Made by a program: the position numbers and the translations under genes
In this document: positions 1-8,599 of the stretch, piece after piece
Layout: each line of letters begins with the position of its first letter
How positions within the stretch are numbered: position 1 is the stretch's first letter
Notes under the pieces: generated by a model
What the model was told of the DNA's origin: nothing
What the model saw: the letters and a program-made list of their open reading frames with translations, nothing else
Database searches by the model: none
Assembly (NCBI GenBank): GCA_022361035.1
Contig: JAKSBP010000098.1
Span: forward strand, 1-34,274
Direction: 5' to 3'
From: Clostridia bacterium
GTDB taxonomy: Bacteria > Bacillota > Clostridia > Peptostreptococcales > Caminicellaceae
DNA: 34,274 nucleotides

Positions 1-103
1 CCCTTACGTATTTCCATATACGCTGCGGCCTCTCGGTTTCAGCACGCCTCGAACTTCGGATTTCTCAAAAGCCTGTCATCTTGTTTGACTTTGTCAACAA
101 TCT
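1..103 (-). repeat. Structured repeat family 2, copy C (partial)
   Basis: This is the reverse complement of the body seen at 34088-34238 and 28260-28409. It shares AGATTGTTGACAAAGTCAA, the GATGACAGGCTTT segment and a diverged version of the AAGTTC..GCTGAAA segment. It is cut by the window edge and is the most diverged of the three copies. It abuts the hairpin at 106-139, as the other copies abut hairpins. Confidence 0.75.
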
Positions 104-105
104 GC

Positions 106-143
106 AAAGTCTAACCCCATATCCATAGGGTTAGACTTTTTTT
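106..143. terminator. Hairpin terminator at the end of the nqr operon
   Basis: Arms AAAGTCTAACCC (106-117) and GGGTTAGACTTT (128-139) pair perfectly over 12 bp around a 10-nt loop. A run of seven T follows on the plus strand. On the minus strand, where nqrF ends at 157, only the three T inside the stem follow. It is probably a bidirectional terminator that is stronger for plus-strand transcripts. Confidence 0.75.
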
Positions 144-156
144 AGTATTATAGCTA

Positions 157-1254
157 TTATTCAAATTTATCATAATAAATCTGTTCTTCTCCCATACCTC
201 TTTCCTTCAGCATATCTACCACAGAATCAATCATCCTGGGACTGCCGCAAAGGTAAGCCTCTTTATCTTCTATGTTGTTAAGGTATTTTTCTAGACAATT
301 TGTAACCCTTCCTACATCTCCAGTCCAATCGCATTTTTCTGTAGGTCTAGATAATGTAGGGACAAAGGTAAAGTTTGGCAATGCCCTTTCAAGTTCATTT
401 ATTTCCTCTAAGGCATAGAGGTCATCCCTCGTTCTAGCTCCAAAATAAAATGTAGCCTTTCTATCAATTTTGTGTTCCTTCATATATCTAAGTATTGATA
501 AAATAGGGGCTAATCCTGTGCCTATGGCTACCATTATCATTTCACTGCTGCCGTCACGGTAATAGAAATCACCAAAGGGACCTATAATGGAGACTTTATC
601 CTTGGCATTAAGGTATTTATGGATGTAGGTAGTACAAATTCCACCAGTATAGCCTATAAATAGCTCTATATAATTTTTACTAGCGGGAGAAGAGGCTATG
701 GAGTAGGCCCTATAAATTTCCTCGTCATTTTCCTTGTATTGGGGGACTAAAATTTGAATATACTGTCCAGGTTTAAATTCAATTTCCTTTCCCTCGGGTA
801 AATTGAGGCTTAAATATTTTATCTTTGAAGTAACATCCTTTATAAAGTTAACGGTGTATTCATATTGCTTTAAATTAAAGAGCTCTTCGGGGATTGATAT
901 ACTTAGATCTTCCTTTACCTTTAATTGGCAGGAAAGTCTTACCCCTTCTTCCCTATCTTCATTGGTTAAATACCCTAATTCAGTGGGAAGAGTTTGCCCT
1001 CCTCCTGAATCCACCTTGACTTTACAGTATCCGCAGCTTCCCTTACCTCCACAAGCCGATGGGATAAATATCTCATTTTCTATAAGGGAGGATAATAGGG
1101 AATCGCCTCCATCCACTATATATTCCTTATCATCATTTATTGTTATTTTCTTGTTTCCATAATTTGCAATGGTTTTATTTGCAATTGATAGTAAAAGGGC
1201 GAGTGTAGCTGATATTGAGGAAATTATTAAGACTGTATTGAATACTCTATCCAT
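157..1254 (-). CDS. nqrF: Na+-translocating NADH dehydrogenase subunit F (NqrF)
   Basis: NADH-oxidising entry subunit of the Nqr sodium pump, membrane anchored with a cytoplasmic body. In order it shows an N-terminal membrane helix (about residues 5-25), a ferredoxin-type 2Fe-2S domain, an FAD domain and an NADH domain. The cluster cysteines are C68, C74, C77 and C109 in CGGKGSCGYC and RLSC. The FAD domain has RAYS (about 182-185), and the NAD side has GTGLAP (about 245-250) and YLCGSPRM near the end. About 365 residues is somewhat shorter than the roughly 400 of Vibrio NqrF. I use the ATG at 1254 because AGGAG lies 8 nt upstream; an in-frame GTG at 1263 is less likely. It is last in the operon. 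The NqrF architecture separates this operon from Rnf, which uses RnfB and RnfC instead. Confidence 0.95.
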   Translation of the reverse strand: MDRVFNTVLIISSISATLALLLSIANKTIANYGNKKITINDDKEYIVDGGDSLLSSLIENEIFIPSACGGKGSCGYCKVKVDSGGGQTLPTELGYLTNEDREEGVRLSCQLKVKEDLSISIPEELFNLKQYEYTVNFIKDVTSKIKYLSLNLPEGKEIEFKPGQYIQILVPQYKENDEEIYRAYSIASSPASKNYIELFIGYTGGICTTYIHKYLNAKDKVSIIGPFGDFYYRDGSSEMIMVAIGTGLAPILSILRYMKEHKIDRKATFYFGARTRDDLYALEEINELERALPNFTFVPTLSRPTEKCDWTGDVGRVTNCLEKYLNNIEDKEAYLCGSPRMIDSVVDMLKERGMGEEQIYYDKFE

Positions 1255-1265
1255 ATATATCACTC

Positions 1266-1856
1266 CTATTGTATCTGGACAATTCCAGAGAATCCTAAAA
1301 AGGCAAGGGCCATTATACCTGTAATTATAAGGGTAATACCTGCTCCCTCTAATCCCTTAGGTATTTTAGAGTGTTTTATTCTTTGCCTTATACCGGCCAT
1401 AGCTACTATAGCCAGGGTCCAACCGAGGCCCGAACCTACGCCAAAGGCTAGAGTTTGATAAAAGCTATATTGCCTTATTACCATAAATAATGAAACACCT
1501 AATATTGCACAATTTACCGTAATAAGAGGTAAAAATATGCCAAGGGCATAGTAGAGAGATTCAAAGTATCTATCTAATACCATTTCAACTAATTGAACAA
1601 AGGCTGCTATACTTATTATAAATACTATAAAACGAAGATACTCTAGTCCAAAGGGAAGGAGTATATAATGATAAATAAAATAGTTAAATATGGTTGTAAA
1701 GGTAAGTACAAAGGTTACTGCTTGCCCTAGACCCAAAGAAGTTTTTATTTCACTTGAAACTGCAATAAAGGAACACATTCCAAGAAAATTGGCAAGTAAA
1801 ATGTTATTGGTAAATATTGCAGCAAAAAATATTACTAATGGGCTAACTGTTATCAT
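1266..1856 (-). CDS. nqrE: Na+-translocating NADH dehydrogenase subunit E (NqrE)
   Basis: Integral membrane subunit of Nqr, homologous to RnfA, with about six membrane helices over 196 residues. It keeps two conserved intramembrane cysteines, C28 in the LANFLGMCSF segment and C116 in TVNCAILG. With the matching pair in NqrD, these are known in the family to hold an iron-sulfur centre inside the membrane that passes electrons from NqrF towards the flavin subunits. The start overlaps the end of nqrD by 4 bp, typical of translational coupling. Length and motifs are normal for the family. Confidence 0.93.
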   Translation of the reverse strand: MITVSPLVIFFAAIFTNNILLANFLGMCSFIAVSSEIKTSLGLGQAVTFVLTFTTIFNYFIYHYILLPFGLEYLRFIVFIISIAAFVQLVEMVLDRYFESLYYALGIFLPLITVNCAILGVSLFMVIRQYSFYQTLAFGVGSGLGWTLAIVAMAGIRQRIKHSKIPKGLEGAGITLIITGIMALAFLGFSGIVQIQ

Positions 1857-2488
1857 GCGTTAACGGCACCTCCTTTAGAAGTCTCATCATCCTTTTCCGG
1901 TAAAAGGGACTTGGTTGCCCAGATTAGCAGGGCAAGCATAAAGAATGCACCAGGGGGCATAATCATAAGGGACCAATTGACCCAACTATCTCCAAGGATA
2001 TTTATTCCAAAAACTGTCCCAAAACCTAAAAGCTCTCTAAAAAAAGAAATGATAAGAAGAACTATTGTATAACCTGTTCCAGAGGCTATACCATCCAGAA
2101 AAGAATATATGGGAGGATTATTTTGAGCAAAGGCTTCGCATCTTCCCATTATTATACAGTTGGTAATTATGAGTCCTACGTATGGCCCTAGGGCTTCACT
2201 CATACTAGGATAATATGCCTTTAGCAATATATCTACAATAATAACGTAGGCAGATATAATTAAGGTCTGTACCATCATTCTAATATGTTTTGGAGTAAAC
2301 CTTCTGATAAGGGACACCGTAAGTTCTGAGAAGGCAGTAACAAATATTAGACCTAATCCCATTACCAATGAGTTAAGCATGAGATTTGTTACAGCAAGGG
2401 CAGAGCATATACCAAGAATCTGCCTGTATACGGGGTTATCCTTCCAAACACCCAGAGTAAATATTTCCTTTGACTTTGTATTTGACAT
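1853..2488 (-). CDS. nqrD: Na+-translocating NADH dehydrogenase subunit D (NqrD)
   Basis: Membrane subunit paralogous to NqrE and homologous to RnfE, 211 residues with about six membrane helices. The family cysteines are C28 (LGICSALAVTN) and C111 (ITNCIIMGRCEAF), with an extra C117 often seen in the family. The two half-sites match those of NqrE, in line with the inverted NqrD/NqrE pair that binds the intramembrane iron-sulfur centre. Its ATG directly follows the nqrC stop codon and the ribosome site lies in the end of nqrC. Nqr and Rnf versions are hard to tell apart alone; the nqrF neighbour makes this Nqr. Confidence 0.92.
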   Translation of the reverse strand: MSNTKSKEIFTLGVWKDNPVYRQILGICSALAVTNLMLNSLVMGLGLIFVTAFSELTVSLIRRFTPKHIRMMVQTLIISAYVIIVDILLKAYYPSMSEALGPYVGLIITNCIIMGRCEAFAQNNPPIYSFLDGIASGTGYTIVLLIISFFRELLGFGTVFGINILGDSWVNWSLMIMPPGAFFMLALLIWATKSLLPEKDDETSKGGAVNA

Positions 2489-3100
2489 CTACCTATCCCC
2501 CTTCATATGTGAAATAAAGGCATGTATATCTTCATTAAGGATTTCTCTAACTGCTTTTGCCGTACCGGTAGCACCGGTTATAGTATCTACATTTCCTCCT
2601 ATAGCGGGCCTAAATATAATATAATCACCCTCTGAACCACTTAGGGATAATTGTTTGAACTGGTCTTTAAAGATTGGTTCCGATATACGACCGCCTAAAC
2701 CCGGGGTTTCATTGTGGGATATGAAATCTATTCCCAATAATGTACTATAATCCGTTGATACAGCTGCAAAGCCATGGATACTTCCCCAAAGTCCATTTCC
2801 CTCTATGGGAAAGGCATAACCGTAGGCTTCATCTCCATCCTTAGCTATATAAAGCTTTTTACCATCTACAATCCTTTCCTCTATATACCTTTTATAAATT
2901 GCATCTGTAGATTCTCCAGAGTAAGCTTCCACTTCCACATCAAATACATATAATAGGGTCCTCCTTATTTTTAAATCCCTGTTATAGTTTATTCTATCTA
3001 TGGTAAACTCATTGAGCAATGAAAGGGATAGGGTGAAGACTACAGTGACTATTAGCATAAAGGTAACAGGATAGACTATACTTTTTTTTCCTTTAGCCAT
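2489..3100 (-). CDS. nqrC: Na+-translocating NADH dehydrogenase subunit C (NqrC), flavinylated
   Basis: FMN-carrying subunit with one N-terminal membrane helix (about residues 8-28) and an extracytoplasmic FMN-binding domain. The covalent flavin motif is TGATGT (residues 175-180) in DTITGATGTAKAV, so T178 is the expected phosphoester-FMN threonine. GLGGRISEP (about 134-142) is another family signature. At 203 residues it is shorter than Vibrio NqrC (about 257) and nearer to RnfG in length. It overlaps the 3' end of nqrB by 8 bp. Flavinylation would need an ApbE transferase, which is not encoded in this window. Confidence 0.92.
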   Translation of the reverse strand: MAKGKKSIVYPVTFMLIVTVVFTLSLSLLNEFTIDRINYNRDLKIRRTLLYVFDVEVEAYSGESTDAIYKRYIEERIVDGKKLYIAKDGDEAYGYAFPIEGNGLWGSIHGFAAVSTDYSTLLGIDFISHNETPGLGGRISEPIFKDQFKQLSLSGSEGDYIIFRPAIGGNVDTITGATGTAKAVREILNEDIHAFISHMKGDR

Positions 3101-4067
3101 GGGCGACCCTTCTTTCTCTATTCTTTTTATATTTTTTATAATGCTTTACGGATTCATCAATAATAGGGGCAAAGGTGTTTCCAATGAGTATTGCAAACAT
3201 GACACCCCCTGCAAATAGTGCAAATCCTCGGATTATAACCGCTACTATACCTATTATAACCCCATATATCCATCTACCTTCCTTAGTTCTAGGGGAAGAG
3301 ATGGGGTCCGTAGCCATGAAAACTGCTCCAAAAAGAAAACCACCTGATAGTATACCAAATAGGGGATTAGGAACTTGGCTAATACCAGAAAAGTGCAATA
3401 TTGAGCTTAAGCCTGTAAAACCAACGGTCATACCAATTATAGTTTCAAAGGAAGCCGTTTTAGTATAGATGAGATACACAGCGGAAATAATTATTAGTAT
3501 CCCACTTGTTTCCCCTAGGGAACCTGAAACATTTCCCCATAGTAAATCGAAATAAGAAGCCATGGCTCCAGATTCTCTAAAAATAAGCATTGGGGTTGAA
3601 TGGGAGAGAACATCTATGGGTTCCGTAAGATAAACTCCAAAGCCTCCCAATAGGGAATTAGAAGCACTGGACCATTGAAGAGTAAGATATTTTGGAAAAC
3701 AAACATATACAAAGGCCCTTGCAACGAGGGCAGGATTGAAGACGTTTCTTCCAAAACCGCCAAAAACTTCCTTTCCGAAGATAATACCAAAAATAATTCC
3801 AAGTCCAGCGACCCAAAATGGGGTAGATGGAGGTAATGTAAGGGTATATAAAATACTTGTTACTAGAACGGCTTGAGAAACCTTTTTAGAGGACTTTCTT
3901 TGAAAAAGCCATTCAACGATAATTCCTAGAGCAGATACCCATATGAGAAGAACAAGGGATCTCCAACCAAAGAAATAGACTGAAGCAAGAATAAGGGGTA
4001 TAAGAGAGTATATAACCTTAGTCATTAGCTTTTGCTTCATAAAAGAAATCTCTGAAAAAAACTTCAC
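3093..4067 (-). CDS. nqrB: Na+-translocating NADH dehydrogenase subunit B (NqrB)
   Basis: Polytopic membrane subunit (about ten helices, 324 residues) homologous to RnfD, which carries a covalent FMN and forms much of the ion path. Family landmarks are GGFGRNVFNPALVARAF (about 103-119) and MATDPISSPRT (about 251-261). The flavin motif reads LSHSTP (154-159), so T158 is the candidate FMN threonine; the motif departs from the common SGAT form. The start has AGGAGG about 10 nt upstream at 4073-4080. It is the first gene of the operon. nqrA, which normally precedes it, is absent, and the next gene upstream (yhdT) runs the other way. Confidence 0.92.
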   Translation of the reverse strand: MKFFSEISFMKQKLMTKVIYSLIPLILASVYFFGWRSLVLLIWVSALGIIVEWLFQRKSSKKVSQAVLVTSILYTLTLPPSTPFWVAGLGIIFGIIFGKEVFGGFGRNVFNPALVARAFVYVCFPKYLTLQWSSASNSLLGGFGVYLTEPIDVLSHSTPMLIFRESGAMASYFDLLWGNVSGSLGETSGILIIISAVYLIYTKTASFETIIGMTVGFTGLSSILHFSGISQVPNPLFGILSGGFLFGAVFMATDPISSPRTKEGRWIYGVIIGIVAVIIRGFALFAGGVMFAILIGNTFAPIIDESVKHYKKYKKNRERRVAHG

Positions 4068-4345
4068 CTAAACTACCTCCTATTGTTTTACTAATTTTAT
4101 TTACTTAAATTTACTAAATTTTAGAGTTGTTTATCATTAGTGTTAGGCTGATGCTCACTAGATGATATATTAGCTATTTAATTATATTCCCTATAATAAT
4201 GAGGTTAAACAAAAAAATATGATATAGAAAAGGTTTCCAAGGGCTAAGAAATAAGTAAAAAAATAGACATGCATCTCAAATTTAAGTTATACTTAAGAGG
4301 GTCTAGCCGAAAAAGAAGGTGAAACTAAAACAAGAGGAGGAATCG
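4068..4345. promoter_or_regulatory. Divergent intergenic region between nqrB and yhdT
   Basis: Holds the promoters of both divergent operons, although no textbook -35/-10 pair stands out. Two small inverted repeats are visible: TAGTG..CACTA around 4139-4161, and a TTTAAG..CTTAA hairpin near 4280-4300 just upstream of yhdT. No known riboswitch was recognised. Confidence 0.4.
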
Positions 4346-4645
4346 ATGAAAAAAATGATTGATAGTGAAAAGAATAAACAAATGAATAAAGAAGCCCTTA
4401 TAAGCCTTGGACTTTATCTATTCTTTTTTATTTGGTGGTATGGCTTTGCATATGGATTAGGTTTACAGGATATTGAGGATTACAGCTATATCATGGGAAT
4501 GCCAAGTTGGTTTTTCTTTAGCTGCATTATGGGGTATCTGGTTATCTCTTTTGGAACTTGGTTTGTGGTTAGAAAATTTTTCGTAGAAATACCCCTTGAT
4601 GAAGAAAAAAGCAGCTTAAATAAGCGGGATAGAGGAGGTAAGTAA
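4346..4645 (+). CDS. yhdT: YhdT family (DUF997) small membrane protein
   Basis: A 99-residue protein with two membrane helices, one containing FFFIWWYGFAYGLG and one containing SCIMGYLVISFGTWFVV, with charged ends. It matches the YhdT family, which sits next to panF in Escherichia coli and many other bacteria. Its function is unknown; it may assist or regulate the symporter. I chose the ATG at 4346 because AGAGGAGG lies 5 nt upstream; an in-frame GTG at 4319 has no good ribosome site. The panF ATG follows the stop codon with no gap, so the two are surely co-transcribed. Confidence 0.9.
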   Translation: MKKMIDSEKNKQMNKEALISLGLYLFFFIWWYGFAYGLGLQDIEDYSYIMGMPSWFFFSCIMGYLVISFGTWFVVRKFFVEIPLDEEKSSLNKRDRGGK

Positions 4646-6100
4646 ATGGTAAATTTTCAAATGATAATACCCTTAATTCTATATTTAGTGTTTATATTTA
4701 GTATAGCTTTATATTCAAAGAGGAAGTCAAGTAAGGTCAGTGGAGAAGGATTCATAGAGGAGTACTTTATTGGAGGGAGGTCCATGGGGGGATTTGTATT
4801 AGCAATGACTCTCATAGCCACCTACTCAAGTGCCAGCAGCTTTGTAGGTGGACCCGGAGTTGCTTATAGCCTAGGCTTTGGATGGATACTTTTAGCTATG
4901 ATACAGGTTCCTACAGCCTTTTTAACCCTTGGTATTTTAGGTAAAAAGCTTGCAGTTGTATCTAGGAAGATAAAGGCTGTTACAGTTACTGATTTTCTTA
5001 GGGCAAGGTATAAAAATGATGGAGTTGTAATTCTTTCTTCAATTGCCATACTCCTATTCTTTATGGCTGCAATGGTTGCACAGTTTATAGGGGGCGCTAA
5101 ACTTTTTGAAGGGATCACAGGGTATCATTATTATGTTGGACTTATATTGTTTGGTATTACAGTCATAGTATACACAACTATTGGAGGCTTTAGAGCCGTT
5201 GCACTTACCGATGCTATTCAAGGAATCATAATGATTTTTGCAACGATATTCCTTCTTATGGGAATTTTAAGGGCTGGTGGCGGAATTGATAACATAATGG
5301 CAAAGATTGCACAAACAAACCCGGAAGCTTTGACTCCAACAGCAGGAGGCAAGATTTCACAGCCCTTTATTCTATCATTTTGGGTCCTGGTGGGATTTGG
5401 TGTTTTAGGTCTCCCTCAGACTACGGTAAGATGTATGGGATTTAAAGATTCAAAATCCCTTCATAATGCGATGATTGTTGGTACCTTTGTGGTAGGATTC
5501 TTAATGCTTGGCATGCATTTAATTGGAGTATTAGGTTCAGTAGTTGTTCCTGGATTGGAAGGTGATGGTGCTATCCCCGGAATAACTGTAAAGGTTATGC
5601 ATCCAATTCTTGCGGGGATTTTTATAGCAGGCCCCCTTGCAGCTATTATGTCTACCGTTGATTCTATGTTGATTTTAGCATCGGCGGCTATTATCAGAGA
5701 CTTGTATTTGAATTATGGAAGTAAAAATGTTAGCTTAGAAAAGCTTAGCAAAATGAGTTTTATTACAACAGGTATTATTGGAGTATTAGCTTTTATTCTT
5801 GCCATTAATCCTCCTTCACTCATTGTATGGATAAACCTTTTCGCATTTGGAGGCCTACAAGCAGCATTCCTGTGGCCAACTATTCTAGGACTTTATTGGA
5901 AGAAGGCAAATGCAATGGGGGCAATATCTTCTATGGTTGCAGGTGTAGGTTCCTTTATATATTTTACTATTACTGAAATCAAATTCATTGGAATGCATCA
6001 GATTGTTCAAACCTTGATTATTTCTCTACTTGCCTTTGTAATAGGCGCCTACTTTGGAAAAAAGCCCGATGAAGATACAATAAAATTGTTTTGGGGATGA
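4646..6100 (+). CDS. panF: Sodium/pantothenate symporter PanF
   Basis: Na+-coupled uptake of pantothenate, the precursor of coenzyme A and ACP phosphopantetheine. It belongs to the solute:sodium symporter family, 484 residues and about 13 membrane helices, the same length as E. coli PanF (483). It closely follows the E. coli protein along its length, for example YFIGGRSMGGFVLAMTL near residue 40, FWVLVGFGVLGLPQTTVRC in the middle and FAGPLAAIMST-type sequence around the IFIAGPLAAIMSTVDS segment. It directly follows yhdT. The divergent Na+ pump operon nqr could supply its driving gradient; that link is inference. Confidence 0.93.
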   Translation: MVNFQMIIPLILYLVFIFSIALYSKRKSSKVSGEGFIEEYFIGGRSMGGFVLAMTLIATYSSASSFVGGPGVAYSLGFGWILLAMIQVPTAFLTLGILGKKLAVVSRKIKAVTVTDFLRARYKNDGVVILSSIAILLFFMAAMVAQFIGGAKLFEGITGYHYYVGLILFGITVIVYTTIGGFRAVALTDAIQGIIMIFATIFLLMGILRAGGGIDNIMAKIAQTNPEALTPTAGGKISQPFILSFWVLVGFGVLGLPQTTVRCMGFKDSKSLHNAMIVGTFVVGFLMLGMHLIGVLGSVVVPGLEGDGAIPGITVKVMHPILAGIFIAGPLAAIMSTVDSMLILASAAIIRDLYLNYGSKNVSLEKLSKMSFITTGIIGVLAFILAINPPSLIVWINLFAFGGLQAAFLWPTILGLYWKKANAMGAISSMVAGVGSFIYFTITEIKFIGMHQIVQTLIISLLAFVIGAYFGKKPDEDTIKLFWG

Positions 6101-6696
6101 TTATAGAAAAAGTCTACATATTTTTTAGCTAATCTATTCTGTTAGTTTCTAGTTCCAAAGGCCCTATGCTTTCTTCTCCCAACCATGTTTTCATATGGAA
6201 CTTAAAAAATAAAAGGTATTTGTGATAAATTTCTAAAAGCTTTATAATTTCTTAGGTCTATAGAGAGCGATTGAGATGAAATATAAGAACTCCTTTTTAT
6301 AGATGAGTGATAGAGAAAGTTAACTTACTACAGCAACCACAGAGAATCCTTTAGGCTCATGCTATAAATCTGTTTATAGATAGGTAATAGAAGGTAAAAC
6401 AGATTCATAAAAATCGCTCTAAAGGAAACCTCAGTGGCTGCTTTCGTTTATTAAGTTTGTAGCTCACACATCTATAGTGGCTATAGGCAGCTATGATAAT
6501 AGATTGGTCTATTAAAAAGGTTAGACATATAAAAAAAATTATATTATCATATATGTAGAGCTTAATTATAAATTTATATTTTAATTTTTTAAATAACCAA
6601 TGTTTTAAGTGTATTTAAGGAATTAAAATGTAGGGGGATTTATTTATAAAAAATTAAGGGAAATGAAAGAGGTATTTGAAAGTGAGGAGGAGAATT
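6101..6696. other. 600-bp intergenic region with a repeat copy
   Basis: No gene was found here. 6298-6476 is repeat family 1, copy 1. The rest is very AT-rich, with no clear factor-independent terminator for panF. 6482-6690 presumably holds the promoter of the carboxypeptidase gene. Confidence 0.6.
6298..6476 (+). repeat. Palindromic repeat family 1, copy 1 (179 bp)
   Basis: Imperfect palindrome running from TATAGATGAGTGA (6298-6310) to TCACACATCTATA (6464-6476), whose ends pair with one mismatch. Inner arms are CAACCACAGAG / CTCAGTGGCTG and AATCTGTTT / AAACAGATT around an AT-rich loop. It has the same length and order as the copies at 11745 and 32471. Confidence 0.85.
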
Positions 6697-8199
6697 ATGG
6701 AGCTGGAACAAGTAAAAAATAAATTTTATGAAATACTCGAAAAAAATAGGGCCTATAACTATTCTATGTCCCTAATCTATTGGGATGGGGCTACAGGAGC
6801 ACCAAAAAAGGCTGTAGATGACCGTTCCAAGATACTGGGAATCTTGGCTGGAGAGGTTTTTAAGCTAACCCTTTCCCAAGAAATGAAGGAATGTCTAATA
6901 GCTTTAGAAAAGGAAAGTGATAGTCTTGATAAAATAACAAATGCCCTTGTTAAAGAAGTACGTAAAAAACATGATAAATTTACGAAGATTCCTAAAGAGG
7001 AATATAGGGAATATGTGGAACTATTAAGTAAATCAAAGGTAGTATGGGAAGAAGCAAAAAATAAATCAGATTTTTCTATGTTTCAACCCTATTTAGAAAA
7101 AATAATCAGAACATTAAGGAAATTTGTTGAATATAGAGGTTATACTAGCCATCCATACAATACTTTACTAGATGATTATGAGCCTGGAATGACTGTTGAA
7201 AAGTTGGATATATTTTTTAACTCTTTAAAGGAGAGAATTGTTCCTTTAGTTAAAAGGCTTCAAAATAGTGATAAGAAAATAAGGACAAATTTTCTAAATG
7301 AAACTTATCCTATTGAAAAACAAAAAGAATTTTCCCAATATTTACTTGAAAAAATCAGCTTTGATAAGGAAGCAGGAATGATAAAGGAAAGCGAGCATCC
7401 CTTTACTATCGATTTTTCTCCTAGAGATGTGAGGATAACTACCCATTATTTTGAAGATAACCTCATATCCGCAATATATAGTACTATCCACGAAGGCGGT
7501 CATGGCCTTTATGAGCAGAATATAGGGGAAGATATAGCAGAAACAATCCTTGGAACTGGAACATCTATGGGAATACACGAGTCACAGTCAAGAATGTATG
7601 AAAACCTATTTGGTCGTAATATAAATTTTTGGAGGCACTTATACCCTAAATTGATAGAAATATTCCCAGAGCAGCTTTCTAACATATCCGTCAATGAATT
7701 TTATGAAGCGGTAAATAAGTCTGAAAATTCTTTAGTAAGGATAGAGGCCGATGAACTTACTTATTCATTACACATAATGCTTCGTTATGAAATAGAAAAG
7801 ATGCTAATAGAAGGAAGGATAGAAGTTAAGGATTTACCTAGGGTGTGGAATAGTAAAATGGAAGAATATTTAGGAATTATACCACCAAATGATAAAAAAG
7901 GAGTACTACAGGACGTTCACTGGTCAGACGGACTATTTGGATATTTTCCATCCTATGCTTTAGGAAATGTATATGCTGCCCAGTTTGAACAAACTATGAG
8001 AAAATCATTGGATATAGATAAACTGCTTATGAAGGGAGAATTTGATAAAATACTGGAATGGTTGAGAGAAAAAATTCACAGGCATGGAAGCTTGAAAAAA
8101 CCTAATGAAATCATAAAGGATGTAACTGGAGAAGATTTAAATCCAATTTATTTCATTGAATATCTGGAAAATAAGTTCGAGAAATTATATAATCTATAG
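6697..8199 (+). CDS. M32 family metallocarboxypeptidase
   Basis: Zinc carboxypeptidase of the Taq family, removing C-terminal residues from peptides in the cytoplasm. About 500 residues is the usual family length. All family motifs are visible: HPF (234-236), DVRITT (244-249), zinc motif HEGGH (265-269), HESQ (294-297, with E295 as third ligand), the RIEADE segment and GYFPSYALGN near the C-terminus. I start at the ATG at 6697, preceded by GAGGAGGAG; an in-frame TTG at 6676 lies upstream of that site and is unlikely. The gene stands alone and ends in a strong terminator at 8216-8254. Confidence 0.94.
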   Translation: MELEQVKNKFYEILEKNRAYNYSMSLIYWDGATGAPKKAVDDRSKILGILAGEVFKLTLSQEMKECLIALEKESDSLDKITNALVKEVRKKHDKFTKIPKEEYREYVELLSKSKVVWEEAKNKSDFSMFQPYLEKIIRTLRKFVEYRGYTSHPYNTLLDDYEPGMTVEKLDIFFNSLKERIVPLVKRLQNSDKKIRTNFLNETYPIEKQKEFSQYLLEKISFDKEAGMIKESEHPFTIDFSPRDVRITTHYFEDNLISAIYSTIHEGGHGLYEQNIGEDIAETILGTGTSMGIHESQSRMYENLFGRNINFWRHLYPKLIEIFPEQLSNISVNEFYEAVNKSENSLVRIEADELTYSLHIMLRYEIEKMLIEGRIEVKDLPRVWNSKMEEYLGIIPPNDKKGVLQDVHWSDGLFGYFPSYALGNVYAAQFEQTMRKSLDIDKLLMKGEFDKILEWLREKIHRHGSLKKPNEIIKDVTGEDLNPIYFIEYLENKFEKLYNL

Positions 8200-8215
8200 A
8201 GAGTGACTAATCGTT

Positions 8216-8254
8216 GAGTTCAATTTGACTAAATATTAAATTGAACTCTTTTTT
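8216..8254 (+). terminator. Terminator of the M32 carboxypeptidase gene
   Basis: GAGTTCAATTT (8216-8226) and AAATTGAACTC (8238-8248) form a perfect 11-bp stem with an 11-nt loop. Six further T follow the stem. Confidence 0.92.
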
Positions 8255-8599
8255 ACTCGTTCCAATGAATATTTATAATATAGAAGTATTGAAATTAATT
8301 TATTATTTTAGTTTTTAAGGTCGAAATTTAATATTTTTCCTTTCCTATACTTGAATTAAAGTATAAAATAGGTTTATAAGAAAGTTTTTGATGAAGATTT
8401 TAAAGGAAGTACTTTGATGAACTACATGGGGTAAATCACAAACCTATCTAAAGTATTCAAAGGGTTTATATTATTCTATAACTTATGGCAGGTTAATCAA
8501 AGTAAATATAAAAGTTTCTTAGGAACTTGTATAATTATAATTTTTATTTACCGGCACAAGGGATTAAGTTAGTAATCTATGATTAAATTGGAGGATAAG
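8255..8599. other. AT-rich leader region of the two-component operon
   Basis: No gene was found here. It contains an ATAGGTTT..AAACCTAT pair (about 8368 and 8451) and two copies of an AAAGTA-type motif, so the leader may fold. No known riboswitch was recognised. The promoter is presumably close to 8520-8570. Confidence 0.35.

Noticed and set aside
803..1162. 119-codon plus-strand frame opposite nqrF
   Set aside because: It is the antisense shadow of a clearly recognised gene, has no ribosome site and its protein is low in complexity.
157..4067. Rnf complex instead of Nqr
   Set aside because: The NqrF-type reductase (ferredoxin plus FAD/NADH domains) is present, and RnfB and RnfC are absent.
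4346..6100. Proline or other substrate for the symporter
   Set aside because: The pairing with yhdT and the close match to E. coli PanF along the length favour pantothenate.
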